64,000 bases of DNA, from the NCBI RefSeq assembly GCF_024746835.1, contig NZ_CP080533.1, forward strand, positions 124,001 through 188,000. Reading direction: 5' to 3'. This stretch comes from Mesorhizobium sp. AR02 (GTDB lineage Bacteria > Pseudomonadota > Alphaproteobacteria > Rhizobiales > Rhizobiaceae). The notes under the pieces were generated by a model, which worked only from the letters and a program-made list of their open reading frames with translations, ran no database searches and was not told where the DNA came from. The position numbers and the translations under genes are program-made. Shown in pieces: positions 16,791 to 24,621 of the stretch (positions are counted from its first letter, which is position 1; each line of letters begins with the position of its first letter).

Positions 16791-17822
16791 TCAAACGGCG
16801 CCCAGCCCTTGCTCGAGAAAACGGTCGAGCTGTTCGATTTCCTGGGCGGAGAGACTGATGCCGTCTCTCTCCGAAGCCGCACGAGCAAGGAACCGCCGCT
16901 GCGAGGGCAGGCGCGCACCCTGACCGACGATCGCCTCGAACAGGGCTTCGGCACGACCCAGCGGATTGCCGGGACTGCCGGCGGAAAAAGCTTGTGGCGA
17001 GAAAGCGATGACCAGCTCTCCATGCGACGGATAAAGCGTCGTGGTACCGAGTAGATCGAGCGCCTCGGGGCTGGTCAGGTCGCCGATCATGATGCCGGCG
17101 AGCAACTCGATCATCGTCCCGATGGCAGAACCCTTGTGCCCGCCGAAAGAAAGCATGGCGCCTGCCAGGGCAGCTTCCGGATCCGTCGTCGGCCTGCCGT
17201 TGACATCGATCGCCCAGCCTTCCGGCAGCTTCTTGCCGGCCCGGCGATGGAGCTCGATCTCGCCGCGCGCGGCAACCGACGTCGCGAAGTCGAAAACATA
17301 AGGCGGCTGCTCTTCGCGCGGCCAGCCAAAGGCAAAAGGATTGGTGCCAAGCAACGGTCCGTTGCCACCAGTCGGAGCGACCGTGGCATAGCTCGGGCAC
17401 ATGGCCAGGCCGGCAAGGCCTGCCTGCGTCAAGCTTTCGACCTCCACCCAAAGGGCGGAAAAATGCACCGCATCGTTGATCGCGAGAGCGGCAATCCCGC
17501 ACGAGCGTGCCCGCTCGACCAGCACCGGCAGACCCAGTTCGAAGGCCGGGTTGGCGAAGCCGTGCTTCGCATCCACTTTGACGAGGGCGGGAGCGTCTTG
17601 AGGCAACAACTCGGGCAGCGCGTCCGGTTCTACCTTCCCGGCCTTGATCGTCCGCAGGGCGCCTTCGATCCGGTAGATGCCATGCGACTTGCAGGCGTCG
17701 CGTTCCGCCGCGACGATGACCCGTGTGATGGCGCTGGCCTGGATGGGGTTCAGCCCGGCCTTGCGGAAAATTGCATCGACGCGCTCATGCAGGGCATCGA
17801 CGGTGATCGCGGTGTTGGTCAT
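16791..17822 (-). CDS. Ldh family (malate/L-lactate/ureidoglycolate dehydrogenase type) oxidoreductase
   Basis: 343 aa from the ATG at 17822 (MTNTAITVDALHERVDAIF). Belongs to the NAD(P)-dependent dehydrogenase family that has its own fold (LDH2/MDHG2), not the Rossmann lactate dehydrogenase. Motifs include KSHGIYRIEG near residue 43, ALAINDAVHFSALWVEVE with the catalytic His, GTNPFAFGWP, FDFATSVAARGEIELHRRAG, and GGHKGSAIGTMIELLAGI. Members oxidise 2-hydroxyacids or reduce cyclic imines such as piperideine- and pyrroline-2-carboxylate. The second activity would fit a cyclic-amide module. Last gene of the minus operon. Confidence 0.87.
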   Translation of the reverse strand: MTNTAITVDALHERVDAIFRKAGLNPIQASAITRVIVAAERDACKSHGIYRIEGALRTIKAGKVEPDALPELLPQDAPALVKVDAKHGFANPAFELGLPVLVERARSCGIAALAINDAVHFSALWVEVESLTQAGLAGLAMCPSYATVAPTGGNGPLLGTNPFAFGWPREEQPPYVFDFATSVAARGEIELHRRAGKKLPEGWAIDVNGRPTTDPEAALAGAMLSFGGHKGSAIGTMIELLAGIMIGDLTSPEALDLLGTTTLYPSHGELVIAFSPQAFSAGSPGNPLGRAEALFEAIVGQGARLPSQRRFLARAASERDGISLSAQEIEQLDRFLEQGLGAV

Positions 17823-17859
17823 TTCTGCCTTCAGGTTTGGTTGCGAAGAAACGCTGCCT

Positions 17860-19023
17860 TTAAAAATCCAGAACGCCGGCAAAGGCCCTTAGGTCCTGTG
17901 CAAGCAAAGCGGGCTGCTCGAGGGCTGCGAAATGACCACCGCGCGGCATCGCTGTCCACCGGCGGATGTCCTTGAAGACACGCTCGACCCAGCTCCTTGG
18001 CGGCATCGGTAGCTCCTTGGGAAACAAAGCCACCGCAAGCGGGATGTCGATCGCCGTGCCGGGCGGGAATGCAAGCGGGCGGGCGCGCGTTTCCCAATAG
18101 AGCCGCATCGACGAAGCGACGGTCCGGGTGAACCAGTAAAGCGAGATGTTGGCGAGCATGTCGTCGCGCGAAAAAGTAGCATTGCCCAGATCGCCATCGC
18201 AATCGCTCCAGTCGCGGAATTTTTCGATCATCCAGGCTGCCAGTCCGACCGGCGAATCCGTCAGCCCGTAGGCAAGCGTTTGCGGACGCGTGCCTTGAAT
18301 ATGAGCATAGGCGCCATGAAGATCCGCCCATCCGGCTTTCCGTTCCAGGAAGGCGCGTTCTTCCGACGTCAAGTCACCGTCTGGGCCTGCATCGTGAGGA
18401 GGTGAGTATGAGCCGGGGATGAAATTCAGATGCACCCCGGCGAGACTGTCTGGATGCGCGTGCGCCAGGCAGGTCGACACGCTGGCGCCCAGATCGCCGC
18501 CCTGCGCGAGATATCGTTTGTAGCCGAGACGGCTCATCAACTCGGCCCAAAGGTCGGCGACGGTGAACAGGTTAAGACCAGGCTTGGCCGGCCGGCTCGA
18601 AAAGCCATAGCCGGGAATCGACGGGATCACGACATTGAAGGCGTCCTCCTGTCTTCCGCCATGCGAGAGCGGGTCGGTCAGAAGCGGGATCAGCTCATGA
18701 AATTCGAAGACGCTGCCTGGCCAGCCATGGGTCAGTATGATCGTTTTGCCGGTCGCAACAGCGGCGCGCGCATGGATGAAATGGATGGTTTGGCCGCCGA
18801 TATCCGTCTGGTAGTGCGGATGGGCGTTCCAGGCGGCTTCCTGCTTGCGCCAGTCGAAGCCGGTGCGCCAGTGCTGCATAAGTCGGCGCAGTTCCTCGTG
18901 CTCTGTTCCCTGCGCCCAGCCTATTGCCTGCAACTGGTCCGGCTCGCGCCAGTTCGAGATGCGCTTGTTCAAATCGTCGATTTCAGACTGGGCGATCTCG
19001 ATGGTGAAGGGGCGAATTTTCAT
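17860..19023 (-). CDS. Epoxide hydrolase (alpha/beta hydrolase with EHN domain)
   Basis: 387 aa from the ATG at 19023, overlapping pxpC by 4 bp. The N-terminal epoxide hydrolase domain begins MKIRPFTIEIAQSEIDDLN. The oxyanion motif is HGWPGSVFEF, the nucleophile Asp is in AQGGDLGASVS, and the His is in MPRGGHFAALEQP near the C-terminus. The tyrosine-bearing cap domain lies between. It would hydrolyse an epoxide, or less likely an ester or halide, in the cytosol. A soluble microsomal-type epoxide hydrolase in an oxoprolinase operon is unusual and hints that the pathway substrate has an unsaturated or epoxidised ring. Confidence 0.87.
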   Translation of the reverse strand: MKIRPFTIEIAQSEIDDLNKRISNWREPDQLQAIGWAQGTEHEELRRLMQHWRTGFDWRKQEAAWNAHPHYQTDIGGQTIHFIHARAAVATGKTIILTHGWPGSVFEFHELIPLLTDPLSHGGRQEDAFNVVIPSIPGYGFSSRPAKPGLNLFTVADLWAELMSRLGYKRYLAQGGDLGASVSTCLAHAHPDSLAGVHLNFIPGSYSPPHDAGPDGDLTSEERAFLERKAGWADLHGAYAHIQGTRPQTLAYGLTDSPVGLAAWMIEKFRDWSDCDGDLGNATFSRDDMLANISLYWFTRTVASSMRLYWETRARPLAFPPGTAIDIPLAVALFPKELPMPPRSWVERVFKDIRRWTAMPRGGHFAALEQPALLAQDLRAFAGVLDF

Positions 19024-20000
19024 GGGCTCCTCTGCTCGCCGACCATGAGGTTCCGGGCGGCGATAAAGTCGCGGGGTCGCTGCCGGTTCGTGCGAAGCGC
19101 TTCCGTCGACGCTTCGATCGAGACTGCAGAGAAACGCAGGCGCGCGCCGACAGGCGCTTGTGCGAGCCGCCACAGGTCGGCTTCGATCACCGTTGCGATC
19201 TTCGGATAGCCGCCGCAAGTGTTGGCATCGGCAAGCTGGATGATCGGCTGGCCGGACGGTGGCACCTGGACAGTGCCGGGTACGATGCCGTGCGACAGCA
19301 ATTCCATCGGTGAGACGAGCGAGAGCGTCTCTCCGGAAAGGCGATATCCCATCCGGTTGGCGTCGTTGGTGATGCTCCATCCGCTTCCGGTGAAGGCCGC
19401 CTGGGCCTCAGGGGTGAAGGCGTCGAACTCGGCGGCCGGCAGAACCCGCAACTCGATTGCCGAGGCAAAGCCGTCCACCGCGCCGCGTCGCTCTTCCAGC
19501 GCTGCGCCGATGCCGCCTGCGGGAAGCCGGCATTGCGCCGGGTTGAGCGCAAGCCGGTCGCCGCGCGACAGGCCGCGCCCGCCGAGCCCCCCGAAGCCAC
19601 CCTTCACATCCGTCGCGCGCGAACCCATTACCACGGGCAGATCGAGGCCGCCGGCAAAGGCGATATAGCAACGCGCACCGATGCGCGGTGCTTCGAGGAC
19701 AAGGGTCTCGCCAGCGCGGATCGTCATGGCCCACCAGGGCGGGCAGGGCCGGTTACCGACGCTGACGGCGCAATCCGCGCCGGTGATAGCGACCGCGGTG
19801 TCGACATGCGCGCGCAGCCGGAACGGATGAAGCGCGACCTCGATCCCGGCAGCCGAGGGATCATTGCCCAGCATGAGATTGGCGATTGCCAGCGCTTGCC
19901 TGTCCATGGCGCCGCCATGGCTGACCCCCAGCGCAAGATGGCCGGGCCGGCCGAGATCCTGGACCGTGTTCGGCAGGCCGGTGGTGAGGATCTCGATCAT
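19020..20000 (-). CDS. pxpC: 5-oxoprolinase subunit C (KipA/biotin-dependent carboxyltransferase family)
   Basis: 326 aa from the ATG at 20000. Starts MIEILTTGLPNTVQDLGRPG, the classic KipA/urea-carboxylase domain signature, then GVSHGGAMDRQALAIANLM, CYIAFAGGLDLPVVMGSRAT, and LSHGIVPGTVQVPPSGQPI. The family is homologous to the carboxyltransferase domain of urea amidolyase. Stop and start overlaps with its neighbours (ATGA with pxpB upstream and with the epoxide hydrolase downstream) show tight coupling. With PxpA and PxpB it forms the oxoprolinase; a biotin-using version with the AccBC-like genes is an open possibility. Confidence 0.88.
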   Translation of the reverse strand: MIEILTTGLPNTVQDLGRPGHLALGVSHGGAMDRQALAIANLMLGNDPSAAGIEVALHPFRLRAHVDTAVAITGADCAVSVGNRPCPPWWAMTIRAGETLVLEAPRIGARCYIAFAGGLDLPVVMGSRATDVKGGFGGLGGRGLSRGDRLALNPAQCRLPAGGIGAALEERRGAVDGFASAIELRVLPAAEFDAFTPEAQAAFTGSGWSITNDANRMGYRLSGETLSLVSPMELLSHGIVPGTVQVPPSGQPIIQLADANTCGGYPKIATVIEADLWRLAQAPVGARLRFSAVSIEASTEALRTNRQRPRDFIAARNLMVGEQRSP

Positions 20001-20659
20001 GCCTCGATCCCGGCGATTGCGAATCGGATCTTGTCTCCGGGCCTGAGCAGCACGGGCAATTCCGCTTCGGCGTTGAAAAGCTTCACGTCGGTATGGCCGA
20101 TTATGTGCCATCCAGACGGCGCAGTCATAGGCATGACACCCGCCTGCGCACCGCCGATGATGACGGCGCCCTCAGTGACCTTCAGGCGAGGCGTGCTGCG
20201 CCTTGCCCAGGCAAGCAGCGGGTCGAGACCGGACAGATAGGGAAAGCCCGGCATGGCGCCGATGGCGGCAACGGAGTAGGTGGCCGCCGCATGGCGCCTG
20301 ACGGTCTCGTCGACAGACAGGCCGCAATGCGCGGCCCAGCCGGCGAGGTCCTCGCCGCGCGAGCCGCCATAGTTGACGGGAATGGTATGATGCGTGCCGG
20401 TCACCGCATGGGAATCGGTGCTAGCCCAGAGCGACATCAGCTGATCGCAGACGCCGTGGGCGTCCGTGGCGAGCGGGTCGAACACCACCAGCAGGTTGTT
20501 CATGCCGGGAACGGCCTCGCGCACTCCCTCAAGGCTCAGCGCGGCATTGGCTACCGCCCAGACCAGCTCCTGGGTGGCGTCATCGAAAGCCCCCTGCGCG
20601 CCGTCGAGCAGTAGCGCGGCTGATCCCGCAAGACTGATGTGGGGCGTACCGACAACCAT
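19997..20659 (-). CDS. pxpB: 5-oxoprolinase subunit B (KipI/allophanate hydrolase subunit 1 family)
   Basis: 220 aa. Family motifs include SLEGVREAVPGMNNLLVVFD, HTIPVNYGGSRGEDL, and the strongly conserved AAIGAMPGFPYLSGLDPLLA with the nearby GGAQAGVMPMTAPSGWH. KipI/PxpB is related to the other half of the urea-carboxylase carboxyltransferase domain and always pairs with PxpC. It begins 6 bp after the SDR stop and shares ATGA with pxpC. Confidence 0.88.
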   Translation of the reverse strand: MVVGTPHISLAGSAALLLDGAQGAFDDATQELVWAVANAALSLEGVREAVPGMNNLLVVFDPLATDAHGVCDQLMSLWASTDSHAVTGTHHTIPVNYGGSRGEDLAGWAAHCGLSVDETVRRHAAATYSVAAIGAMPGFPYLSGLDPLLAWARRSTPRLKVTEGAVIIGGAQAGVMPMTAPSGWHIIGHTDVKLFNAEAELPVLLRPGDKIRFAIAGIEA

Positions 20660-20665
20660 GGGCGG

Positions 20666-21442
20666 TCAGTCCTTCACCGGCACCGTATAGTTAAGGATCA
20701 GGCGGCCGCCATCCGGATAGATGGTCTGGCCGACGATATAGGAAGCGTCGTCGCTGGCCAGGAAAGAAGCGACGCTGGCGATCTCCGAAGGCTCGCCGCA
20801 GCGGCCACTCGGGGTGCGCGACAGGATGGTCTGGCGCTGCGCTTCACTGGCCATGACCGAACTCTTGACCATGTCGGTCAGGATGGTGCCGGGGCCGATG
20901 GCGTTGACGCGAATGTTATGCGGAATCAATCCGACGGCCATCACCGCCGTCAACTGCTTGATGCCACCCTTGGACACGGCATAGGCGACGGAATTGGGAA
21001 TGGCCAGGATGGCATTGATCGACGACATGTTGATGATCGAGCCGCCGCTTCCCTGCGCGATCATGGCCCTTGCCGCGGCCTGCCCGAGCAGGAAGGGCGC
21101 CTTGAGATTGACGCGCTGAACCAGGTCGAAGGCTTCCTCGGGGAAGTCGACGAAATCGTCCAGATGGATGATGCCGGCATTGTTGATGAGGACGTCGACA
21201 CCGCCGAATCGCTCCGTGGCCTTGGCCACAACATCGGCTGCCATTTCCTGGGTGCATTCGGAGAGGTCCGCCGATAGCCAGGCGGCACGCTCGCCAAGAC
21301 GTTCGGCATGCTCGCGTCCGCGATCGGCCTGGACGTCGACAAGCACCACCTTGGCGCCATCGGCATGAAAGCGCTCGGCGCAGGCAAGGCCCAGGCCTCG
21401 TGCCGCCCCGGTGACGATCACGACTTTTCCTGCGTGCTTCAC
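20666..21442 (-). CDS. Short-chain dehydrogenase/reductase (first gene of pxpB operon)
   Basis: 258 aa from a GTG at 21442 with AAGGGA 8 bp upstream; an in-frame ATG at 21466 is possible but lies closer to the operator. Motifs: TGAARGLG cofactor loop, DLSECTQ, NNAG, NMSSINA, YAVSK catalytic pair. The C-terminal YPDGGRLILNYTVPVKD closely mirrors the SDR at 8739-9518, so the two clusters carry paralogous dehydrogenases. It heads the five-gene minus operon SDR-pxpB-pxpC-epoxide hydrolase-Ldh, and lies 33 bp behind a GGATA-N3-TATCC palindrome. Confidence 0.88.
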   Translation of the reverse strand: MKHAGKVVIVTGAARGLGLACAERFHADGAKVVLVDVQADRGREHAERLGERAAWLSADLSECTQEMAADVVAKATERFGGVDVLINNAGIIHLDDFVDFPEEAFDLVQRVNLKAPFLLGQAAARAMIAQGSGGSIINMSSINAILAIPNSVAYAVSKGGIKQLTAVMAVGLIPHNIRVNAIGPGTILTDMVKSSVMASEAQRQTILSRTPSGRCGEPSEIASVASFLASDDASYIVGQTIYPDGGRLILNYTVPVKD

Positions 21443-21475
21443 AACCCAATCCCTTTTCACAATCATGACATTTAT

Positions 21476-21488
21476 GGATATGTTATCC
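21476..21488 (-). promoter_or_regulatory. Candidate GntR operator (GGATA-N3-TATCC), SDR-pxpBC promoter
   Basis: Perfect 5+5 inverted repeat GGATATGTTATCC located 33 bp upstream of the GTG start at 21442. Same motif as those at 12090 and 21637. On the minus strand it extends to AGATTGGATAA, an extension also shared with the 12090 site. Confidence 0.6.
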
Positions 21489-21636
21489 AATCTATCTTGA
21501 ACTTCGACGTCATTGCAAGCCCGGACGGGTGGAGCGGTTGGGTCATTCTGGCTGGTCTTGCGCCACCTTAAGCCGTTTTGGCTTTTTTCTGCCGGCCACC
21601 GCAAGGCCAGTTGACTCCACCGAATTAAGTGTGATT

Positions 21637-21649
21637 GGATACTATATTC
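21637..21649 (+). promoter_or_regulatory. Candidate GntR operator (GGATA-N3-TATTC), rraA-like promoter
   Basis: Inverted repeat GGATACTATATTC located 32 bp upstream of the ATG at 21682. The shared left extension TGATTGGATA matches the other two sites. It would bring the importer operon under the same control as the enzymes. Confidence 0.55.
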
Positions 21650-21681
21650 ATAAAAAGTGCTGACGACGAGGAGTGCAAGCG

Positions 21682-22317
21682 ATGGCGGATGGATCACAGG
21701 AAAGCGAACTGATCGACGCGTTCCGCGCTCTTGCGACGCCGTTGATCAGCGACAATCTCGCTCGTGTCCCCGGCGCTGTCGGGTTGCGGCCGTTTCATCG
21801 GGTGAGCGGCGTCATGGCGGGGAGGGCGCTGACGGTCAGGACCCGCCCCGGCGACAACCAGTTCATCCATCGTGCGCTCGATCTGTTGCAGCCCGGCGAC
21901 GTCATTGTCGTCGACGGCGGTGGCTATGAGGGGCGCGCGCTGGTCGGCGAGATCATGACAAGCGTCGCGGCGTCGCGCGGCGCCGCAGGCATTGTCATCG
22001 ACGGCGCCATTCGCGATGCTGGTGCCATCGGCCGCAATTCGTTCCCATGCTTCGCGCGGTCGGCCATCCATCTCGGACCTTACAAGGATGGTCCAGGAGC
22101 CATAAATGTTCCCGTCTGCATAGGCGGCATGGTTGTCGGTCCTGGCGACATCGTCGTCGGCGACGAAGATGGCGTCGTGGCATTTCCAATGGACGGCGCC
22201 GCGGCCTTGCTGGCCGCCGTCCGGGCGCAGGAAGCCCGCGAGGCCGAGATCATGCAGAGCATCCAGGAGAACCGCTATCAGGGAGCCTATGCCCGGGCTT
22301 CCAGCGGCAGTCACTGA
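21682..22317 (+). CDS. RraA-like family protein (aldolase/decarboxylase type)
   Basis: 211 aa from the ATG at 21682, with GAGGAG 8 bp upstream. Motifs: LATPLISDNLARVPG at the N-terminus, GRALTVRTRPGDN, DVIVVDGGGYEGRALVGEIM, and IVIDGAIRDAGAI with the Arg-Asp pair used in metal and substrate binding by HMG/CHA aldolases. GDIVVGDEDGVVAFP near the C-terminus is the usual ending. Related enzymes split 4-hydroxy-4-methyl-2-oxoglutarate or decarboxylate oxaloacetate; others are RNase E regulators. The catabolic role is favoured here by the operon and by the operator shared with the pxp genes. Confidence 0.83.
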   Translation: MADGSQESELIDAFRALATPLISDNLARVPGAVGLRPFHRVSGVMAGRALTVRTRPGDNQFIHRALDLLQPGDVIVVDGGGYEGRALVGEIMTSVAASRGAAGIVIDGAIRDAGAIGRNSFPCFARSAIHLGPYKDGPGAINVPVCIGGMVVGPGDIVVGDEDGVVAFPMDGAAALLAAVRAQEAREAEIMQSIQENRYQGAYARASSGSH

Positions 22318-22465
22318 TCGGCGGATCAGGAGCCTGCCGGTGAGAAATCGCATGGCCGGCTGGCGATCTTGCTCAACATAACCGCTCCGCAGCTAACAGA
22401 GGGGCGAAACAATGCATTTCGGGCACGCCGCCTGGATGCACCAACAGGGGAAAATGGAGAGAATA

Positions 22466-23587
22466 ATGGTTGTTTCCTTCAAGAGGCTTGCCAAGAGGCT
22501 AGCTTGCGCCACCGCCCTTGCCGGGCTGGCTATGACCACGATGGCCGCGGCTGCCGACGTCAAGATCGGCATCGTGGCTCCCATGACTGGCCAACTGGCC
22601 AGTGAGGGGCAGGATATGGAGAACGCCGTGAAGATGGCGATCAATGCCGTCAACGCCAAAGGCGGCGTCAACGGCGACAAGATCATCACCACGACCGCCG
22701 ACGACGCCTGCGATCCGCAGCAGGCGGTGACCGCAGGCAGCAAGCTTGTCTCGGAGGGCGTGACCGCCATCGTCGGCGGCTACTGCTCGGGCGCCGTGTT
22801 GCCGACATTGAAGATCTATGGCGACGCCGGCATTCCGTTCGTCATCATCGGAGCGAACTCGACCAAGCTGGTTGCCGCCAATCAGGGCAATGCCTTCCTC
22901 GCCAATTCAACCGGCGACATGCAGGCGACGACGGCTGTCGAGCTCTTCAAGAAGAACGGCTACAAGAAGATCGCGGTCATAGACGAAGGCGATGCCTATT
23001 CGTCTGACCTGGCCAAGCTGACAGCCGAAGCCTTCAAGGGTGCCGGCGGCGAGATTGCCACCAAGGAGACGACCACTGCCGGTGAGCAGGACTATTCGGC
23101 GGTCGTCACCAAGATCAAATCGAGCGGCGCGGACGCAGTCTTCTGGACCGCCTACCATGCCGGTGGCGCCCTGCTCACCAAGCAGCTTCGACAGGCTGGA
23201 TTCCAGGGCGGCATCGTACTCGGCGACGGCAACAATTCGCCGGAATATCTGGAGATCGCCGGCTCGGCCGGTGAGGGCGTGTACCTGTTGTCCCCGCCCA
23301 CCGTGGACCTCCTGTCTGGCGCCGCCGACTTCAAGGCCAAGTACAAGGAAACCTATGGCCGCGACGCCGGCGCCTATGCGGCGCTGTCCCATGACGTGGG
23401 CGACCTGATCGTCGATGCTGTCACACGGGCCAAGTCGACGGACCAAAAGGCAATCATCGAGGCGCTCAAGGCTAGCGACTTCAAGGGACTTGCCGGTGAA
23501 ATCAAGTTCACCGACAAGAACACGCTGCAGACGTCAAACTTCCGCCCAGTGGTCGCCAAGGGCGGCAAGTGGGTGGCTGTCGAATAG
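22466..23587 (+). CDS. Branched-chain amino-acid-type ABC transporter substrate-binding protein
   Basis: 373 aa from the ATG at 22466, with GGAGAGAATA in front; upstream ATGs lack ribosome sites. A signal peptide is clear (MVVSFKRLAKRLACATALAG, cleavage after MAAAA). The mature protein begins DVKIGIVAPMTGQLASEGQ, a hallmark of LivJ/Peripla_BP_6, with GGYCSGAVLPTLKIY and KKIAVIDEGDAYSSDLA further on. It binds the substrate in the periplasm for the LivHMGF components. Ligand is likely an amino acid or a small amide used by the pxp module; the sequence does not show which. Confidence 0.9.
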   Translation: MVVSFKRLAKRLACATALAGLAMTTMAAAADVKIGIVAPMTGQLASEGQDMENAVKMAINAVNAKGGVNGDKIITTTADDACDPQQAVTAGSKLVSEGVTAIVGGYCSGAVLPTLKIYGDAGIPFVIIGANSTKLVAANQGNAFLANSTGDMQATTAVELFKKNGYKKIAVIDEGDAYSSDLAKLTAEAFKGAGGEIATKETTTAGEQDYSAVVTKIKSSGADAVFWTAYHAGGALLTKQLRQAGFQGGIVLGDGNNSPEYLEIAGSAGEGVYLLSPPTVDLLSGAADFKAKYKETYGRDAGAYAALSHDVGDLIVDAVTRAKSTDQKAIIEALKASDFKGLAGEIKFTDKNTLQTSNFRPVVAKGGKWVAVE

Positions 23588-23709
23588 GGGGCAAACAGAG
23601 TTGATGTCGAGGCAGGCCTTGTGCCGGCCTCGGCATCGCTGCCGATTGTCTGGCGCGCACTGACGTTGCGCCCCGGCAAGACGTTCTCAATTCCGCACCC
23701 GGAGCACCC

Positions 23710-24621
23710 ATGACGCTCGACCTGCTTATTCAGCAACTGGTGAACGGCCTTATCGTCGGCTCGTTCTATGCCCTGATCGCGCTTGGCTACAGCATGGTCT
23801 TCGGCGTCATCAAGCTGCTGAATTTCGCCCATGGCGACATCTACATGAATGGCGCCTTCGTCGGCCTCATCGTGTTTTCCTTCGTCGGCATCTGGGTCGG
23901 CAACGGCTGGCTGGGCGTGGTCTGCGCGCTGCTGGTGTCGATGTTGGTTGTCGGCTTGCTCGGTGTCGTCATCGAGCGCTTCGCCTATCGGCCGATGCGC
24001 AATGCGCCGCGCCTCTCCATTCTGATCACGGCCCTCGGTGCCTCGATGGTGCTGAACGGCACCGCACTTGCCCTGACGGGCGGACGCCACTACGCCTTCA
24101 ACACCGACCTCGGTTTTGCCGGTGTCGACATTTCCACAGTTCACATCACCTACACGCAGATGGTGCTGGTGGCTGCCTCCATCGCTCTTATGGCCGGCAT
24201 GCAGGCCTTTGTGTCACGCACCATGTACGGCAAGGCGATGCGCGCCGTGTCCATCGACATGGGGGCAAGCCGCCTGATGGGCATCGATGTCGACCGGGTG
24301 ATCGCCTTGACCTTTTTCATGGGCTCGGCACTCGCCGCCGGCGGCGGGGTCATGGCCGGCGCCTATTATGGCAGTGTCCATTTCTTCATGGGCTTCATCA
24401 TGGGGCTCAAGGCCTTCACCGCCGCTGTCATAGGCGGGATCGGCAGCGTGCCCGGTGCCATGCTCGGCGGCTTGCTGCTCGGCCTGCTCGAGGCTTTCGG
24501 TTCGTCCTTGCCCTTCGTCGGATCGGAGTGGCGTGACGTCTTCGTGTTCGGGACCCTGATCCTGTTCCTGGTGTTCAAGCCGACCGGCCTTCTTGGCCGC
24601 TCTGTCGTGGAGCGGGTGTGA
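23710..24621 (+). CDS. Branched-chain amino-acid-type ABC transporter permease (LivH)
   Basis: 303 aa, about eight hydrophobic segments. Begins LLIQQLVNGLIVGSFYALIALG with YSMVFGVIKLLNFAHGD, the LivH signature, and ends with the EAA-like region GASRLMGIDVDRVIALTF and AVIGGIGSVPGAMLGG. It forms the inner-membrane channel with LivM. It overlaps livM by 1 bp (TGATG). Confidence 0.9.
   Translation: MTLDLLIQQLVNGLIVGSFYALIALGYSMVFGVIKLLNFAHGDIYMNGAFVGLIVFSFVGIWVGNGWLGVVCALLVSMLVVGLLGVVIERFAYRPMRNAPRLSILITALGASMVLNGTALALTGGRHYAFNTDLGFAGVDISTVHITYTQMVLVAASIALMAGMQAFVSRTMYGKAMRAVSIDMGASRLMGIDVDRVIALTFFMGSALAAGGGVMAGAYYGSVHFFMGFIMGLKAFTAAVIGGIGSVPGAMLGGLLLGLLEAFGSSLPFVGSEWRDVFVFGTLILFLVFKPTGLLGRSVVERV

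Noticed and set aside
21570..21588. Short hairpin AAGCC-GTTTT-GGCTT followed by T's in the SDR/RraA intergenic region
   Set aside because: Only five base pairs, and no transcript is expected to end there; too weak to call a terminator.
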